Below, in pieces: positions 1-8,295 of a stretch of DNA of 64,000 bases. The position numbers were made by a program, and so were the translations under genes. Origin of the DNA: Burkholderia sp. Nafp2/4-1b (GTDB lineage: Bacteria; Pseudomonadota; Gammaproteobacteria; Burkholderiales; Burkholderiaceae); NCBI RefSeq assembly GCF_003635165.1, contig NZ_ML058616.1, positions 310,001 through 374,000 of the forward strand, read 5' to 3'. The number at the start of each line of letters is the position of its first letter. The stretch's first letter is position 1. The notes under the pieces were generated by a model that was not told the DNA's origin, searched no databases, and worked only from the letters and a program-made list of their open reading frames with translations.

Positions 1-1220
1 TGCCGCAGCGCGGCCTCGCTGCGCATGAGCCGGTCGGCGCCGGCCGAATTCGCGCGCAGCCGCGCGACGAGCTGCGCGCCGTTCAGCACCAGTTCCGCGT
101 CGACCGTGCCGAGCGACGGCAACGTCAGCGTGAGCCGCGTGCGCCATGCGATCCCGTCACCCGCGTCGTCGGCGCCGCGCGACGCGTGGCTGCCCGGATC
201 GTCGGGCTCGATCGTCCAGTCGAGGCGCGCGCCGGGCCATGCCTCGCCCGTCCAGCGAAACTGGTCGGTCGCGAGCGCATCGAGCTGCTGCCGGACGATC
301 GGCACCGCGGCCGGATGCACGGCCGTCGCTGCCTGCGTCTGCGGATCGGCCGACGCGGCGGCCAGCTCGGCGCGCGCGGGCGTCCAGCGCGTATCGGCGT
401 GCTCGCCGAGCGGATCGGTCAGCGCGGCCATGCTCGACGCCGCGCCTGGCCGGGCCGCCGCCGGTGCGTTTTGCGCGAGCTCGTGCGGCGCCGCGCCACC
501 CGGCGCGGGCGCACCTGGCGACATGGCGGCGCGCGGCGCGGCCGTCGGCAGCGGCAGCCGCGATGCGAGCAATTCGTCGAGCACGTCGGGCGCGTCGTGC
601 TGCGCGGCATCCGCGGCAGGCTGCACCGGCACGGTCGCGAGGCGCGCCTGCGGCTCGCGCATCAGCGCGGCGAGCGGGCGCTGGCCGGCCAGCCACTGCG
701 CGAGATGAGATTCGTAAAAGAGGCCGCTTTCGCTCACCGCCTGTGCGAGCGCCGCGCGCAGCGCCGCGATGGGCGGCAGGCCGGCTGCGTCGCGCACGGC
801 CGACGCCGACGTTGACGTTGACGCTGCAGCGGAAGCAGAACCAGAAGCAGGTGCCGCGGATGCCGCGGAAGACGTCGGTTCGGTTGCCGGCTGCGCTTGC
901 GAGGGCACGGCCGCCGCCGTACCCAGCAACACGGAAGGATCGGCGAGCAGCGGCGTGCGCCCGGCGATCACCGGCGTCGTGACACCGCCTGCGCGCGAGA
1001 TCGCGTCGAGCACGAGCGCGACATCGGACAGCGCGGTCTGCGCGGACGCCGGCGGCGCGGCCGGCGCGGCACCGGTCGCGGGCGACGACGATGCACCGGT
1101 GCCCGGCGTGCCGACCTGCGCGGTCGCGCCGCCGCCGGCCGGCGCCGTCACGGTGCCGGTCAGCAGGCTGTCGAGGCGGCTCGCCAGCAGGGCGGCCGCA
1201 ACGGAGTCGATACCGGTCAT
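1..1220 (-). CDS. Second FliK-like flagellar hook-length control protein (3' part outside window)
   Basis: Reading leftward from ATG at 1220, the frame stays open to the window edge, giving about 406 residues of a longer protein. The first ~240 residues are Ala/Ser/Thr/Pro-rich low complexity, as in FliK secretion regions. From about residue 330 there is a folded part with WRTRLTLTLPSLGTVDAELVL, which resembles the Flg_hook (FliK C-terminal) domain of alternating beta strands. FliK proteins are exported through the flagellar type III system and measure hook length. The gene lies directly after fliS and fliT on the same strand, while a conventional fliK sits at the end of fliFGHIJ, so two FliK-family genes occur in one cluster. 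The role is inferred from the C-terminal similarity and position; it could be a diverged paralogue with another export function. Confidence 0.72.
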   Translation of the reverse strand, partial: MTGIDSVAAALLASRLDSLLTGTVTAPAGGGATAQVGTPGTGASSSPATGAAPAAPPASAQTALSDVALVLDAISRAGGVTTPVIAGRTPLLADPSVLLGTAAAVPSQAQPATEPTSSAASAAPASGSASAAASTSTSASAVRDAAGLPPIAALRAALAQAVSESGLFYESHLAQWLAGQRPLAALMREPQARLATVPVQPAADAAQHDAPDVLDELLASRLPLPTAAPRAAMSPGAPAPGGAAPHELAQNAPAAARPGAASSMAALTDPLGEHADTRWTPARAELAAASADPQTQAATAVHPAAVPIVRQQLDALATDQFRWTGEAWPGARLDWTIEPDDPGSHASRGADDAGDGIAWRTRLTLTLPSLGTVDAELVLNGAQLVARLRANSAGADRLMRSEAALR

Positions 1221-1304
1221 GATCGGAGCCTGCTCATCTCGGCCACATCGTTGCGAAGCCGGGCACGCGGCAGCCGCCGCCCGGCACACGGGCGCTCGCG
1301 GCCA

Positions 1305-1637
1305 TCAGCCGCGCGCGCGGTACAGATCGGTCAATACCTGGGTCGAACGGCGCGCCTCGAACAGCGCGGACAGCCGCGCGACGTCGGGGCTCGCGAGATC
1401 GCGGATCGCGGCGTCATCGGCGAGGATGCGGCGAATCAGCGCGAGCTTGCGGCCGAGGTCCGATGCGTCGAGCGCAACGCCCGGATCGGCCGCCTTCAGC
1501 CCGTCGACGAGACGCAGGAATTCGGCCTGCAACTCCGGCAGCGCGCTCCAGTCGGCACCGCGCGCGGCGCACAGCATGCGCCCCGACACGGCCGCGAGCG
1601 CCTCGTAACACGCGAAGTATTCGGCCTTGCGATTCAT
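1305..1637 (-). CDS. fliT: Flagellar protein FliT (export chaperone)
   Basis: A 110-residue, largely helical protein starting MNRKAEYFACYEAL, the right length for FliT. FliT is the cytoplasmic chaperone for the filament-cap protein FliD and in enterics also binds FlhDC and the export ATPase complex. The ATG at 1637 overlaps the fliS stop codon as ATGA, indicating translational coupling, so this start is preferred over an upstream in-frame codon inside fliS. FliT sequences diverge strongly; the call rests on size, helical character and position after fliS. It is probably co-transcribed from the sigma-28 promoter before fliS. Confidence 0.75.
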   Translation of the reverse strand: MNRKAEYFACYEALAAVSGRMLCAARGADWSALPELQAEFLRLVDGLKAADPGVALDASDLGRKLALIRRILADDAAIRDLASPDVARLSALFEARRSTQVLTDLYRARG

Positions 1638-2068
1638 CGCGTCGCGTCCGCCGCGTGTTGAGCGGCCATCCGCGCGACTTCGGGAGCGATGCCCGTCCAC
1701 GCTTCCTCGAGCGTGGCGAGCAGTCCGTCGACCTCGACCAGCATCGCATCGCTCGCTTTCGCGTTGGCTTCGAGCAGGCGCCGGCCGATATACGCATACA
1801 GGGCGTCGAGGCGCCCGGCGATCTCGCCGCCCGCCTCGCGGTTCAGCGCGGCCTGCAGCCCGCTCTCGACGATCCCGATCGCCTTGCCGATCGCTTCGCC
1901 GCGCGCCGGCACGTTGCCCTGCTGCAAATGCATGCGTGCGAGCGCGATGGCCTGCCGCGCGCCCTGGTACAGCATCGCGATCAGCCGGTGCGGGGAGGCG
2001 CCCATCACCCCCGTCTCGACGCCGACACGCGCGTACGCACTGGCTCCAGCGTGTCCTGGGGAAAACAT
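1634..2068 (-). CDS. fliS: Flagellin export chaperone FliS
   Basis: A 144-residue protein with the FliS pattern: an N-terminal SAYARVGVETGVMGASPHRL segment followed by LIAMLYQGARQAI and a four-helix bundle. FliS binds the C-terminal helices of flagellin in the cytoplasm and stops premature polymerisation before export. A strong Shine-Dalgarno sequence (AAGGAGAAG on the minus strand) precedes the ATG. A sigma-28 promoter is visible about 75 bases upstream. The gene overlaps fliT by four bases and forms one leftward unit with fliT and probably the FliK-like gene. Identification is secure from motif, length and context. Confidence 0.93.
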   Translation of the reverse strand: MFSPGHAGASAYARVGVETGVMGASPHRLIAMLYQGARQAIALARMHLQQGNVPARGEAIGKAIGIVESGLQAALNREAGGEIAGRLDALYAYIGRRLLEANAKASDAMLVEVDGLLATLEEAWTGIAPEVARMAAQHAADATR

Positions 2069-2142
2069 GCGCTTCTCCTTGTGATGCGTTGGCTATGCGG
2101 AAGCCGCCGCCGTGCTTCGCACGACGCGGCCTTGTTCCGGAG

Positions 2143-2169
2143 TTATCGGAAGGGAACGAGAAAGCTTTA
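2143..2169 (-). promoter_or_regulatory. Sigma-28 (FliA) class III promoter for fliST
   Basis: On the minus strand the -35 element TAAAGCTT (2169-2162) is followed after exactly 11 bases by the -10 element TCCGATAA (2150-2143). The enteric FliA consensus is TAAAGTTT, 11 bases, GCCGATAA, so 14 of 16 positions match with canonical spacing. Transcription would start near 2136, about 68 bases before the fliS ATG. This places fliS, fliT and probably the second FliK-like gene in the late flagellar class. Confidence 0.88.
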
Positions 2170-2222
2170 GGCGCAACGGGTGCCGGCCCGGGCGCCAGGC
2201 CGCGCCCGCGGCAGCCGCTCCG

Positions 2223-2567
2223 TCAGACCGACATCTGCATGATGTCGTTGTAAGCGCTCACCAACTTGTTGCGGACCTGAAGCCCGAACTGGAAGCCGAT
2301 GTTGGCCTTCTGCATGTCGACCATCACGTCGTTCAGCGACACGTTCGCCGCGCCGACCTCGAACGCCTTCGCCTCGCCGAGCGCGTGCTGCTGGTCGCCG
2401 CTGATCTTGTCGAGCGACGCCTTCATCGCGCTCGCGAACGTGCCGGCCGTCGCGGCGCCCGAGCCGGCGAGCGCCGCCGTCGGGCTCGCGACGCCGCCGT
2501 TCGCCTGCGCGGCCATCGCCTGCATCTGTTGCAACACCGAACCGATTCCGCTGACGTTGGCAGTCAT
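2223..2567 (-). CDS. fliE: Flagellar hook-basal body protein FliE
   Basis: A 114-residue protein starting MTANVSGIGSVLQQMQAMAA. Its C-terminal half carries the FliE signature: FEVGAANVSLNDVMVDMQKA, then a conserved helix ending YNDIMQMSV. FliE joins the MS ring to the proximal rod. ATG 2567 is preceded by GGGGA six bases upstream on the minus strand; another ATG at 2582 would add five residues but has no better ribosome-binding site. The gene is divergent from fliF with about 250 bases between them, the usual Burkholderia arrangement. Confidence 0.93.
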   Translation of the reverse strand: MTANVSGIGSVLQQMQAMAAQANGGVASPTAALAGSGAATAGTFASAMKASLDKISGDQQHALGEAKAFEVGAANVSLNDVMVDMQKANIGFQFGLQVRNKLVSAYNDIMQMSV

Positions 2568-2816
2568 GCTGTCCCCAGACATAAGAGAAGAGACCCGGAT
2601 CCACCGGGCGGTTCCGCCGGCGCCGCACCACGCGCACCATGCCGGATCGTGAAAAAGGATAGCAGCGCGGCCCGCGCCAAAGCCGCGAAAGTACGGGGGA
2701 AATCCCGCTCTTTTCGGTCGATCGGAGTCGCGCCCGGATCCCGATAATCGCATCGTGTCATTGTCCGTCCGCTCGCCCGAGCGGCTCAGTCGTTCCGCTC
2801 CGGAGAAATTCCACGC

Positions 2817-4580
2817 ATGGATTCGCAGGCCAACTCGCTGATCAACCCCGACGCCCGCGCGGCACTCGCCAGCCCGGCGCCAGGTGCCACCGCGGCCGCC
2901 GCGTTCCCGGGCGCGGGCGGCGCCGGCGCGGACTTCGGGTTCGGCGGCTTCGCGGAACGCATCCCCGGCATCTCGCGGATGAAGGGCAACCCGAAGCTGC
3001 CGTTCGTGATCGCCGTCGCATTCGCGATCGCCGCGATCACCGCGCTCGTGCTGTGGAGCCGCGCGCCCGACTATCGCGTGCTGTACAGCAACCTGTCGGA
3101 CCGCGACGGCGGCGCGATCATCGCCGCGCTCCAGCAGGCAAACGTTCCCTACAAGTTCGCCGATGCCGGCGGCGCGATCCTCGTGCCGTCGAACCAGGTG
3201 CACGAAACGCGGCTGAAGCTCGCCGCGATGGGCCTGCCCAAGGGCGGCTCGGTCGGCTTCGAGCTGATGGACAACCAGAAATTCGGCATCAGCCAGTTCG
3301 CCGAGCAGGTGAATTACCAGCGCGCGCTCGAAGGCGAGCTGCAGCGCACGATCGAATCGATCAACGCGGTGCGCGGCGCGCGCGTGCATCTCGCGATCCC
3401 GAAGCCGTCCGTGTTCGTGCGCGACAAGGAGGCGCCGAGCGCGTCGGTGTTCGTCGACCTCTACCCGGGCCGCGTGCTCGACGAGGGCCAGGTACAGGCG
3501 ATCACGCGGATGGTGTCGTCCGGCGTGCCCGACATGCCGGCCAAGAACGTGACGATCGTCGACCAGGACGGCAACCTGCTCACGCAGACCGCGTCGGCAT
3601 CCGGGCTGGATGCGAGCCAGCTCAAGTACGTGCAGCAGGTCGAGCGCAACACGCAAAAGCGCATCGACGCGATCCTCGCGCCGATCTTCGGCACCGGCAA
3701 CGCACGCTCGCAGGTCAGCGCGGACGTCGATTTCTCGAAGCTCGAGCAGACCTCCGAAAGCTACGGCCCGAACGGCACGCCGCAGCAGAGCGCGATCCGC
3801 AGCCAACAGACCAGCACCGCCACCGAACTCGCGCAGGGCGGCGCGTCGGGCGTGCCGGGCGCGCTGTCGAACACGCCGCCGCAGCCGGCGTCCGCGCCGA
3901 TCGTCGCCGGCAACGGCCAGAACGGTCCGCAGGCGACACCCGTCAGCGACCGCAAGGACCAGACGACCAATTACGAGCTCGACAAGACGATCCGTCACGT
4001 CGAACAGCCGATGGGCAACGTGAAGCGGCTGTCGGTCGCCGTCGTCGTCAACTACCAGCCGATCGCGGACGCGAAGGGCCACGTGACGATGCAGCCGCTG
4101 CCGCCCGCGAAGCTCGCGCAGATCGAGCAGCTCGTGAAGGACGCGATGGGCTACGACGAGAAGCGCGGCGACTCGGTCAACGTCGTCAACAGCGCGTTCT
4201 CGACCGCCGCCGATCCGTACGCCGACCTGCCGTGGTGGCGCCAGCCGGACATGATCGCGATGGCGAAGGAAGCCGCGAAGTGGCTCGGCATCGCGGCGGC
4301 CGCGGCGGCGCTCTATTTCATGTTCGTGCGGCCGGCGATGCGCCGCGCGTTCCCGCCACCCGAGCCGGTCGCGCCGACGCTCGCGGCGCCGGAAGATGCC
4401 ATCGCGCTCGACGGCCTGCCCGCGCCGGACAAGGCCGACGAGCCCGATCCGCTGCTGCTCGGCTTCGAGAACGAAAAGCACCGCTACGAACGCAACCTCG
4501 ACTACGCGCGCACGATCGCCCGCCAGGATCCGAAGATCGTCGCAACCGTCGTGAAGAACTGGGTGTCCGATGAACGCTGA
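2817..4580 (+). CDS. fliF: Flagellar MS-ring protein FliF
   Basis: A 587-residue protein of typical FliF length. After a cytoplasmic N-terminus it has a first membrane helix (about residues 62-81, LPFVIAVAFAIAAITALVLW). The periplasmic ring-building motifs follow, including DYRVLYSNLSDRDGGAIIAAL and a long central loop rich in Gly/Gln/Pro. A second membrane helix (about 488-505) is followed by the cytoplasmic tail ending near KIVATVVKNWV, which binds FliG. FliF forms the basal-body MS ring in the inner membrane. It is the first gene of fliFGHIJK and overlaps fliG by 11 bases, which suggests coupled synthesis of interacting partners. Confidence 0.96.
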   Translation: MDSQANSLINPDARAALASPAPGATAAAAFPGAGGAGADFGFGGFAERIPGISRMKGNPKLPFVIAVAFAIAAITALVLWSRAPDYRVLYSNLSDRDGGAIIAALQQANVPYKFADAGGAILVPSNQVHETRLKLAAMGLPKGGSVGFELMDNQKFGISQFAEQVNYQRALEGELQRTIESINAVRGARVHLAIPKPSVFVRDKEAPSASVFVDLYPGRVLDEGQVQAITRMVSSGVPDMPAKNVTIVDQDGNLLTQTASASGLDASQLKYVQQVERNTQKRIDAILAPIFGTGNARSQVSADVDFSKLEQTSESYGPNGTPQQSAIRSQQTSTATELAQGGASGVPGALSNTPPQPASAPIVAGNGQNGPQATPVSDRKDQTTNYELDKTIRHVEQPMGNVKRLSVAVVVNYQPIADAKGHVTMQPLPPAKLAQIEQLVKDAMGYDEKRGDSVNVVNSAFSTAADPYADLPWWRQPDMIAMAKEAAKWLGIAAAAAALYFMFVRPAMRRAFPPPEPVAPTLAAPEDAIALDGLPAPDKADEPDPLLLGFENEKHRYERNLDYARTIARQDPKIVATVVKNWVSDER

Positions 4581-5565
4581 AGGCCTGACCAAGAGCGCGC
4601 TGCTGCTGATGTCGATCGGCGAGGAAGAGGCCGCTGAAGTATTCAAGTTCCTCGCACCGCGCGAGGTGCAGAAGATCGGCGCCGCGATGGCCGCGCTGAA
4701 GAACGTCACGCGCGAGCAGGTCGAGGACGTGCTGCAGGAATTCGCGCGGGAAGCGGAGCAGCACACCGCGCTGTCGCTCGATTCGAGCGATTACATCCGC
4801 TCGGTGCTGACCAAGGCGCTCGGCGAGGACAAGGCCGGCGTGCTGATCGACCGGATCCTGCAGGGCAGCGACACGAGCGGCATCGAGGGCCTGAAGTGGA
4901 TGGACTCGGGCGCGGTCGCCGAACTGATCAAGAACGAGCATCCGCAGATCATCGCGACGATCCTCGTGCACCTCGACCGCGACCAGGCGTCCGAGATCGC
5001 ATCGTGCTTCACCGAGCGGCTGCGCAACGACGTGCTGCTGCGGATCGCGACGCTCGACGGCATCCAGCCGGCCGCGCTGCGCGAGCTCGACGACGTGCTG
5101 ACCGGCCTGCTGTCCGGCAGCGACAACCTGAAGCGCAGCCCGATGGGCGGCATCCGCACCGCGGCCGAGATCCTGAACTTCATGACGAGCAATCATGAAG
5201 AGGGCGTGCTCGAGAGCGTGCGCCAGTACGACGCCGACCTCGCGCAGAAGATCATCGACCAGATGTTCGTGTTCGAGAACCTGCTCGACCTCGAGGATCG
5301 CGCGATCCAGATGGTGCTGAAGGAAGTCGAGTCGGAAACGCTGATCATCGCGCTGAAGGGCGCGCCGCCCGCGCTGCGCCAGAAGTTCCTCGCGAACATG
5401 TCGCAACGCGCGGCCGAACTGCTCGCCGAGGATCTCGACGCGCGCGGCCCGGTGCGCGTGTCCGAAGTCGAGACGCAGCAGCGCCGCATCCTGCAGATCG
5501 TGCGCAACCTCGCCGAAAGCGGCCAGATCGTGATCGGCGGCAAGGCGGAAGACGCGTATGTCTGA
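4570..5565 (+). CDS. fliG: Flagellar motor switch protein FliG
   Basis: A 331-residue protein starting MNAEGLTKSALLLMSIGEEE, the family's typical opening and length. The armadillo-like N and middle domains contain the EHPQIIATILVHLD (EHPQ) motif near residues 120-133. The C-terminal domain has the charged torque helix region around FVFENLLDLEDRAIQMVLKEV. FliG sits on the MS ring and interacts with the stator MotA to make torque and with FliM in switching. Its start overlaps the end of fliF and its stop overlaps the fliH start, fitting one operon. Confidence 0.96.
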   Translation: MNAEGLTKSALLLMSIGEEEAAEVFKFLAPREVQKIGAAMAALKNVTREQVEDVLQEFAREAEQHTALSLDSSDYIRSVLTKALGEDKAGVLIDRILQGSDTSGIEGLKWMDSGAVAELIKNEHPQIIATILVHLDRDQASEIASCFTERLRNDVLLRIATLDGIQPAALRELDDVLTGLLSGSDNLKRSPMGGIRTAAEILNFMTSNHEEGVLESVRQYDADLAQKIIDQMFVFENLLDLEDRAIQMVLKEVESETLIIALKGAPPALRQKFLANMSQRAAELLAEDLDARGPVRVSEVETQQRRILQIVRNLAESGQIVIGGKAEDAYV

Positions 5566-6241
5566 TTCCGTGCGCGACCGCGCCGGCACCCTCACCGCGT
5601 ACCAGCGGTGGGAGATGGCGTCGTTCGATCCGCCCCCGCCTCCGCCGCCGCCCGACGATGCGGCAGCGGCCGCCGCCGCGCTCGCCGAGGAACTGCAGCG
5701 CGTGCGCGACGCCGCGCACGCCGAAGGCCACGCGGCCGGCCACGTCGAAGGCCAGGCGCTCGGCTACCAGGCCGGTTTCGACCAGGGCCGCGAGCAGGGT
5801 TTCGCGGCCGGCCAGGCCGAAGCACGCGAACAGGCCGCGCGGCTCGCCGCGCTCGCCGCGTCGTTCCGCGAAGCCGTGTCGAGCGCCGAGCACGATCTCG
5901 CGTCCGACCTCGCGCAGCTCGCGCTCGACATCGCGCAGCAGGTCGTGCGCCAGCACGTGAAGCACGATCCCGCCGCGCTCGTCGCGGCCGTGCGCGACGT
6001 GCTCGCCGCCGAGCCGGCGTTGTCCGGCGCACCGCATCTCGCGGTGAATCCGGCCGACCTGCCCGTCGTCGAAGCGTATCTGCAGGACGATCTCGATACG
6101 CTCGGCTGGAACGTGCGCACCGACGCGTCGATCGAGCGCGGCGGCTGCCGCGCGCACGCCGCGACCGGCGAAGTCGACGCGACGCTGCCGACCCGCTGGC
6201 AGCGCGTCGCCGCCGCGATCGGCAAGGTGGGCACATGGTGA
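5558..6241 (+). CDS. fliH: Flagellar assembly protein FliH
   Basis: A 227-residue FliH, the regulator and stator-like partner of the export ATPase FliI. The N-terminus has a run of eight prolines (about residues 26-33). The middle holds a GxxxG-type repeat segment (HAAGHVEGQALGYQAGFDQG), a hallmark of FliH that builds its dimeric helical rod. The C-terminal domain with VEAYLQDDLDTLGW is the part that contacts FliI. It overlaps fliG by 8 bases and fliI by 7 bases. It acts in the cytoplasm at the base of the flagellar type III export apparatus. Confidence 0.92.
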   Translation: MSDSVRDRAGTLTAYQRWEMASFDPPPPPPPPDDAAAAAAALAEELQRVRDAAHAEGHAAGHVEGQALGYQAGFDQGREQGFAAGQAEAREQAARLAALAASFREAVSSAEHDLASDLAQLALDIAQQVVRQHVKHDPAALVAAVRDVLAAEPALSGAPHLAVNPADLPVVEAYLQDDLDTLGWNVRTDASIERGGCRAHAATGEVDATLPTRWQRVAAAIGKVGTW

Positions 6242-7800
6242 CGCCCACGCTCGAATCGGTGCTGCACGACGGGATGACGCCGCTCGAGCGCGAACTCGCG
6301 CTCGCGTCGTTCGGTGCCGAAGCGCCGCATGTCGCCGCGCACGACATACACGACATACACGGCACCCACGCGCAAGCTCATGCGGCCGATGCCGCCGATG
6401 CCGCGCCGCGCGCGCCGCACAATCCGCATCTCGCGCACTGGCGCACGCACCTGAACGGCCTCGCGACGCGCAGTCACCACGCGCTGCCGCTGCGCCCGTG
6501 CGGGCGTCTCACGCGCGCCGCGGGCCTCGTGCTCGAAGCGATCGGGCTGCGCCTGTCGGTCGGCGCCGAATGCACGATCGAACTGCCGCCCGGCAGCACG
6601 CTGCCGCACGCGCAAGCGGAAGTCGTCGGCTTCTCCGGCGATCGCCTGTTCCTGATGCCGACCACCGATGTCGCCGGCGTCTTGCCCGGCGCGCGCGTGT
6701 GGCCGCTGGAAGCCGCGCCCGTCGCCGATCCGCTCGCGGGCGCTAAGCGGCTGCCGGTCGGCTGGGAAATGCTCGGGCGCGTCGTCGACGCGTCGGGCCG
6801 CCCGCTCGACGGCCTCGGCCCGCTCGGCTCGAAGGTCGACGCACCGCTGTCGGCGCCGTCGATCAACCCGCTCGAGCGCGAGCCGATCCATCACGTGCTC
6901 GACGTCGGCGTGCGCGCGATCAACGGGCTGCTCACCGTCGGCCGCGGCCAGCGGATGGGCTTGTTCGCCGGCTCCGGCGTCGGCAAGTCGGTGCTGCTCG
7001 GCACGATGGCGCGCTACACCAGCGCGGAAGTGATCGTGATCGGGCTGATCGGCGAACGCGGCCGCGAAGTGAAGGAATTCATCGAACAGATCCTCGGCGA
7101 GGACGGCCTCGCGCGCTCGGTCGTCGTCGCGGCGCCGGCCGACGTGTCGCCGCTGCTGCGGATGCAGGGCGCCGCGTATGCGACGTCGCTCGCCGAGTAT
7201 TTCCGCGACCAGGGCAAGCACGTGCTGCTGCTGATGGATTCGCTGACGCGCTACGCGATGGCGCAACGCGAGATCGCACTCGCGATCGGCGAGCCGCCCG
7301 CGACCAAGGGCTATCCGCCGTCGGTGTTCGCGAAGCTGCCCGCGCTCGTCGAGCGCACCGGCAACGGGCCGGAAGGCGGCGGGTCGATCACCGCGTTCTA
7401 CACGGTGCTGACCGAAGGCGACGACCAGCAGGACCCGATCGCCGACTCGGCCCGCGCGATTCTCGACGGCCACATCGTGCTGTCGCGCGCGCTCGCCGAA
7501 GCCGGCCACTATCCGGCGATCGACATCGAGGCGTCGATCAGCCGCGCGATGACCGCGCTGATCGACGAGCCGCACCTCGATCGCGTGCGGCAATTCAAGC
7601 AGATGCTGTCGCGCTACCAGCGCAATCGCGACCTGATCGCGGTCGGCGCATACGCGCCCGGCCGCGACGCGCAGCTCGACCGCGCGATCGCGCTCTATCC
7701 GCGCATCGAATCGTTCCTGCAGCAGGGCTTTCGCGAATGCGCGCCGTTCGCGTCGAGCCTCGCCGCGCTCGATGCGCTGTTCGACGTATACGGAGGCTGA
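6235..7800 (+). CDS. fliI: Flagellum-specific export ATPase FliI
   Basis: A 521-residue F1-beta-like ATPase. Walker A (AGSGVGKS) is at 245-252 and Walker B (VLLLMD) ends at Asp335, with the family motif LIGERGREVKEF and the EGGGSITAFYTVL region. ATG 6235 overlaps fliH by 7 bases and is preferred because earlier codons lie deep inside fliH. It is roughly 60-70 residues longer than enteric FliI. The extra N-terminal stretch (about residues 30-70) is His/Ala-rich and contains a 9-base tandem duplication (6344-6361) giving HDIHDIHG. FliI hexamers energise flagellar export with FliH and FliJ; the extension probably does not change this role. Confidence 0.95.
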   Translation: MVTPTLESVLHDGMTPLERELALASFGAEAPHVAAHDIHDIHGTHAQAHAADAADAAPRAPHNPHLAHWRTHLNGLATRSHHALPLRPCGRLTRAAGLVLEAIGLRLSVGAECTIELPPGSTLPHAQAEVVGFSGDRLFLMPTTDVAGVLPGARVWPLEAAPVADPLAGAKRLPVGWEMLGRVVDASGRPLDGLGPLGSKVDAPLSAPSINPLEREPIHHVLDVGVRAINGLLTVGRGQRMGLFAGSGVGKSVLLGTMARYTSAEVIVIGLIGERGREVKEFIEQILGEDGLARSVVVAAPADVSPLLRMQGAAYATSLAEYFRDQGKHVLLLMDSLTRYAMAQREIALAIGEPPATKGYPPSVFAKLPALVERTGNGPEGGGSITAFYTVLTEGDDQQDPIADSARAILDGHIVLSRALAEAGHYPAIDIEASISRAMTALIDEPHLDRVRQFKQMLSRYQRNRDLIAVGAYAPGRDAQLDRAIALYPRIESFLQQGFRECAPFASSLAALDALFDVYGG

Positions 7801-7805
7801 TCCCG

Positions 7806-8264
7806 ATGGCACACGGCTTTCCCCTGCAACTGCTGCTCGACCGCGCGCAGGAAGATCTCGACACCGCCGCGAAGCAGCTCGGCACCGCGCAGCGCGACCG
7901 CACCGCGGCCGCCGAGCAGCTCGATGCGCTGCTGCGCTACCGCGACGAATACCACGCGCGCTTCGCGCAGTCCGCGCAGAACGGGATGCCGGCCGGCAAC
8001 TTGCGCAATTTCCAGGCGTTCATCGATACGCTCGACGCGGCGATCGCCCAGCAGCGCAACGTGCTGGTCGCGGCCGAAGTGCGTATCGACGAAGCCCGCC
8101 CGAACTGGCAGCAGAAGAAGCGCACCGTCGGCTCGTACGAAATCCTGCAGGCGCGCGGCGTCGCGCAGGAAACGCAGCGTGCCGCGAAGCGCGAACAACG
8201 CGATGCCGACGAACACGCCGCGAAGATCCTGCGCATGCGGGCCGATGCGGCCCGCTCGGCGTAA
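7806..8264 (+). CDS. fliJ: Flagellar export protein FliJ
   Basis: A 152-residue, almost entirely alpha-helical coiled-coil protein starting MAHGFPLQLLLDRAQEDLD, typical of FliJ. It contains heptad-like stretches around residues 10-50 and 85-140, with the central QNGMPAGNLRNFQAFIDTLD segment. FliJ inserts into the centre of the FliI hexamer like the gamma subunit of F1-ATPase and contacts FlhA. The gene starts five bases after the fliI stop, within the same operon. The ATG at 7806 was chosen over an upstream codon inside fliI. Confidence 0.9.
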   Translation: MAHGFPLQLLLDRAQEDLDTAAKQLGTAQRDRTAAAEQLDALLRYRDEYHARFAQSAQNGMPAGNLRNFQAFIDTLDAAIAQQRNVLVAAEVRIDEARPNWQQKKRTVGSYEILQARGVAQETQRAAKREQRDADEHAAKILRMRADAARSA

Positions 8265-8295
8265 CCGCTCACCGCTTTCGAACGAGAGAACCGTC

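Noticed and set aside
2655..2690. A TGGC...GC sigma-54-like pattern on the minus strand before fliE
   Set aside because: The -12 element lacks the TT before GC and the region is GC-rich by chance; Burkholderia flagellar genes are not known to me as sigma-54 dependent.
2739..2748. CCCGATAA before fliF as a sigma-28 -10 box
   Set aside because: No TAAA-type -35 element lies 11 bases upstream, unlike the clear site before fliS.
2223..4766. An 847-codon open frame on the minus strand opposite fliF/fliG
   Set aside because: Only its last 114 codons (fliE) are a real gene; the rest is antisense to fliF and fliG with His/Arg/Asp-rich composition typical of shadow frames.
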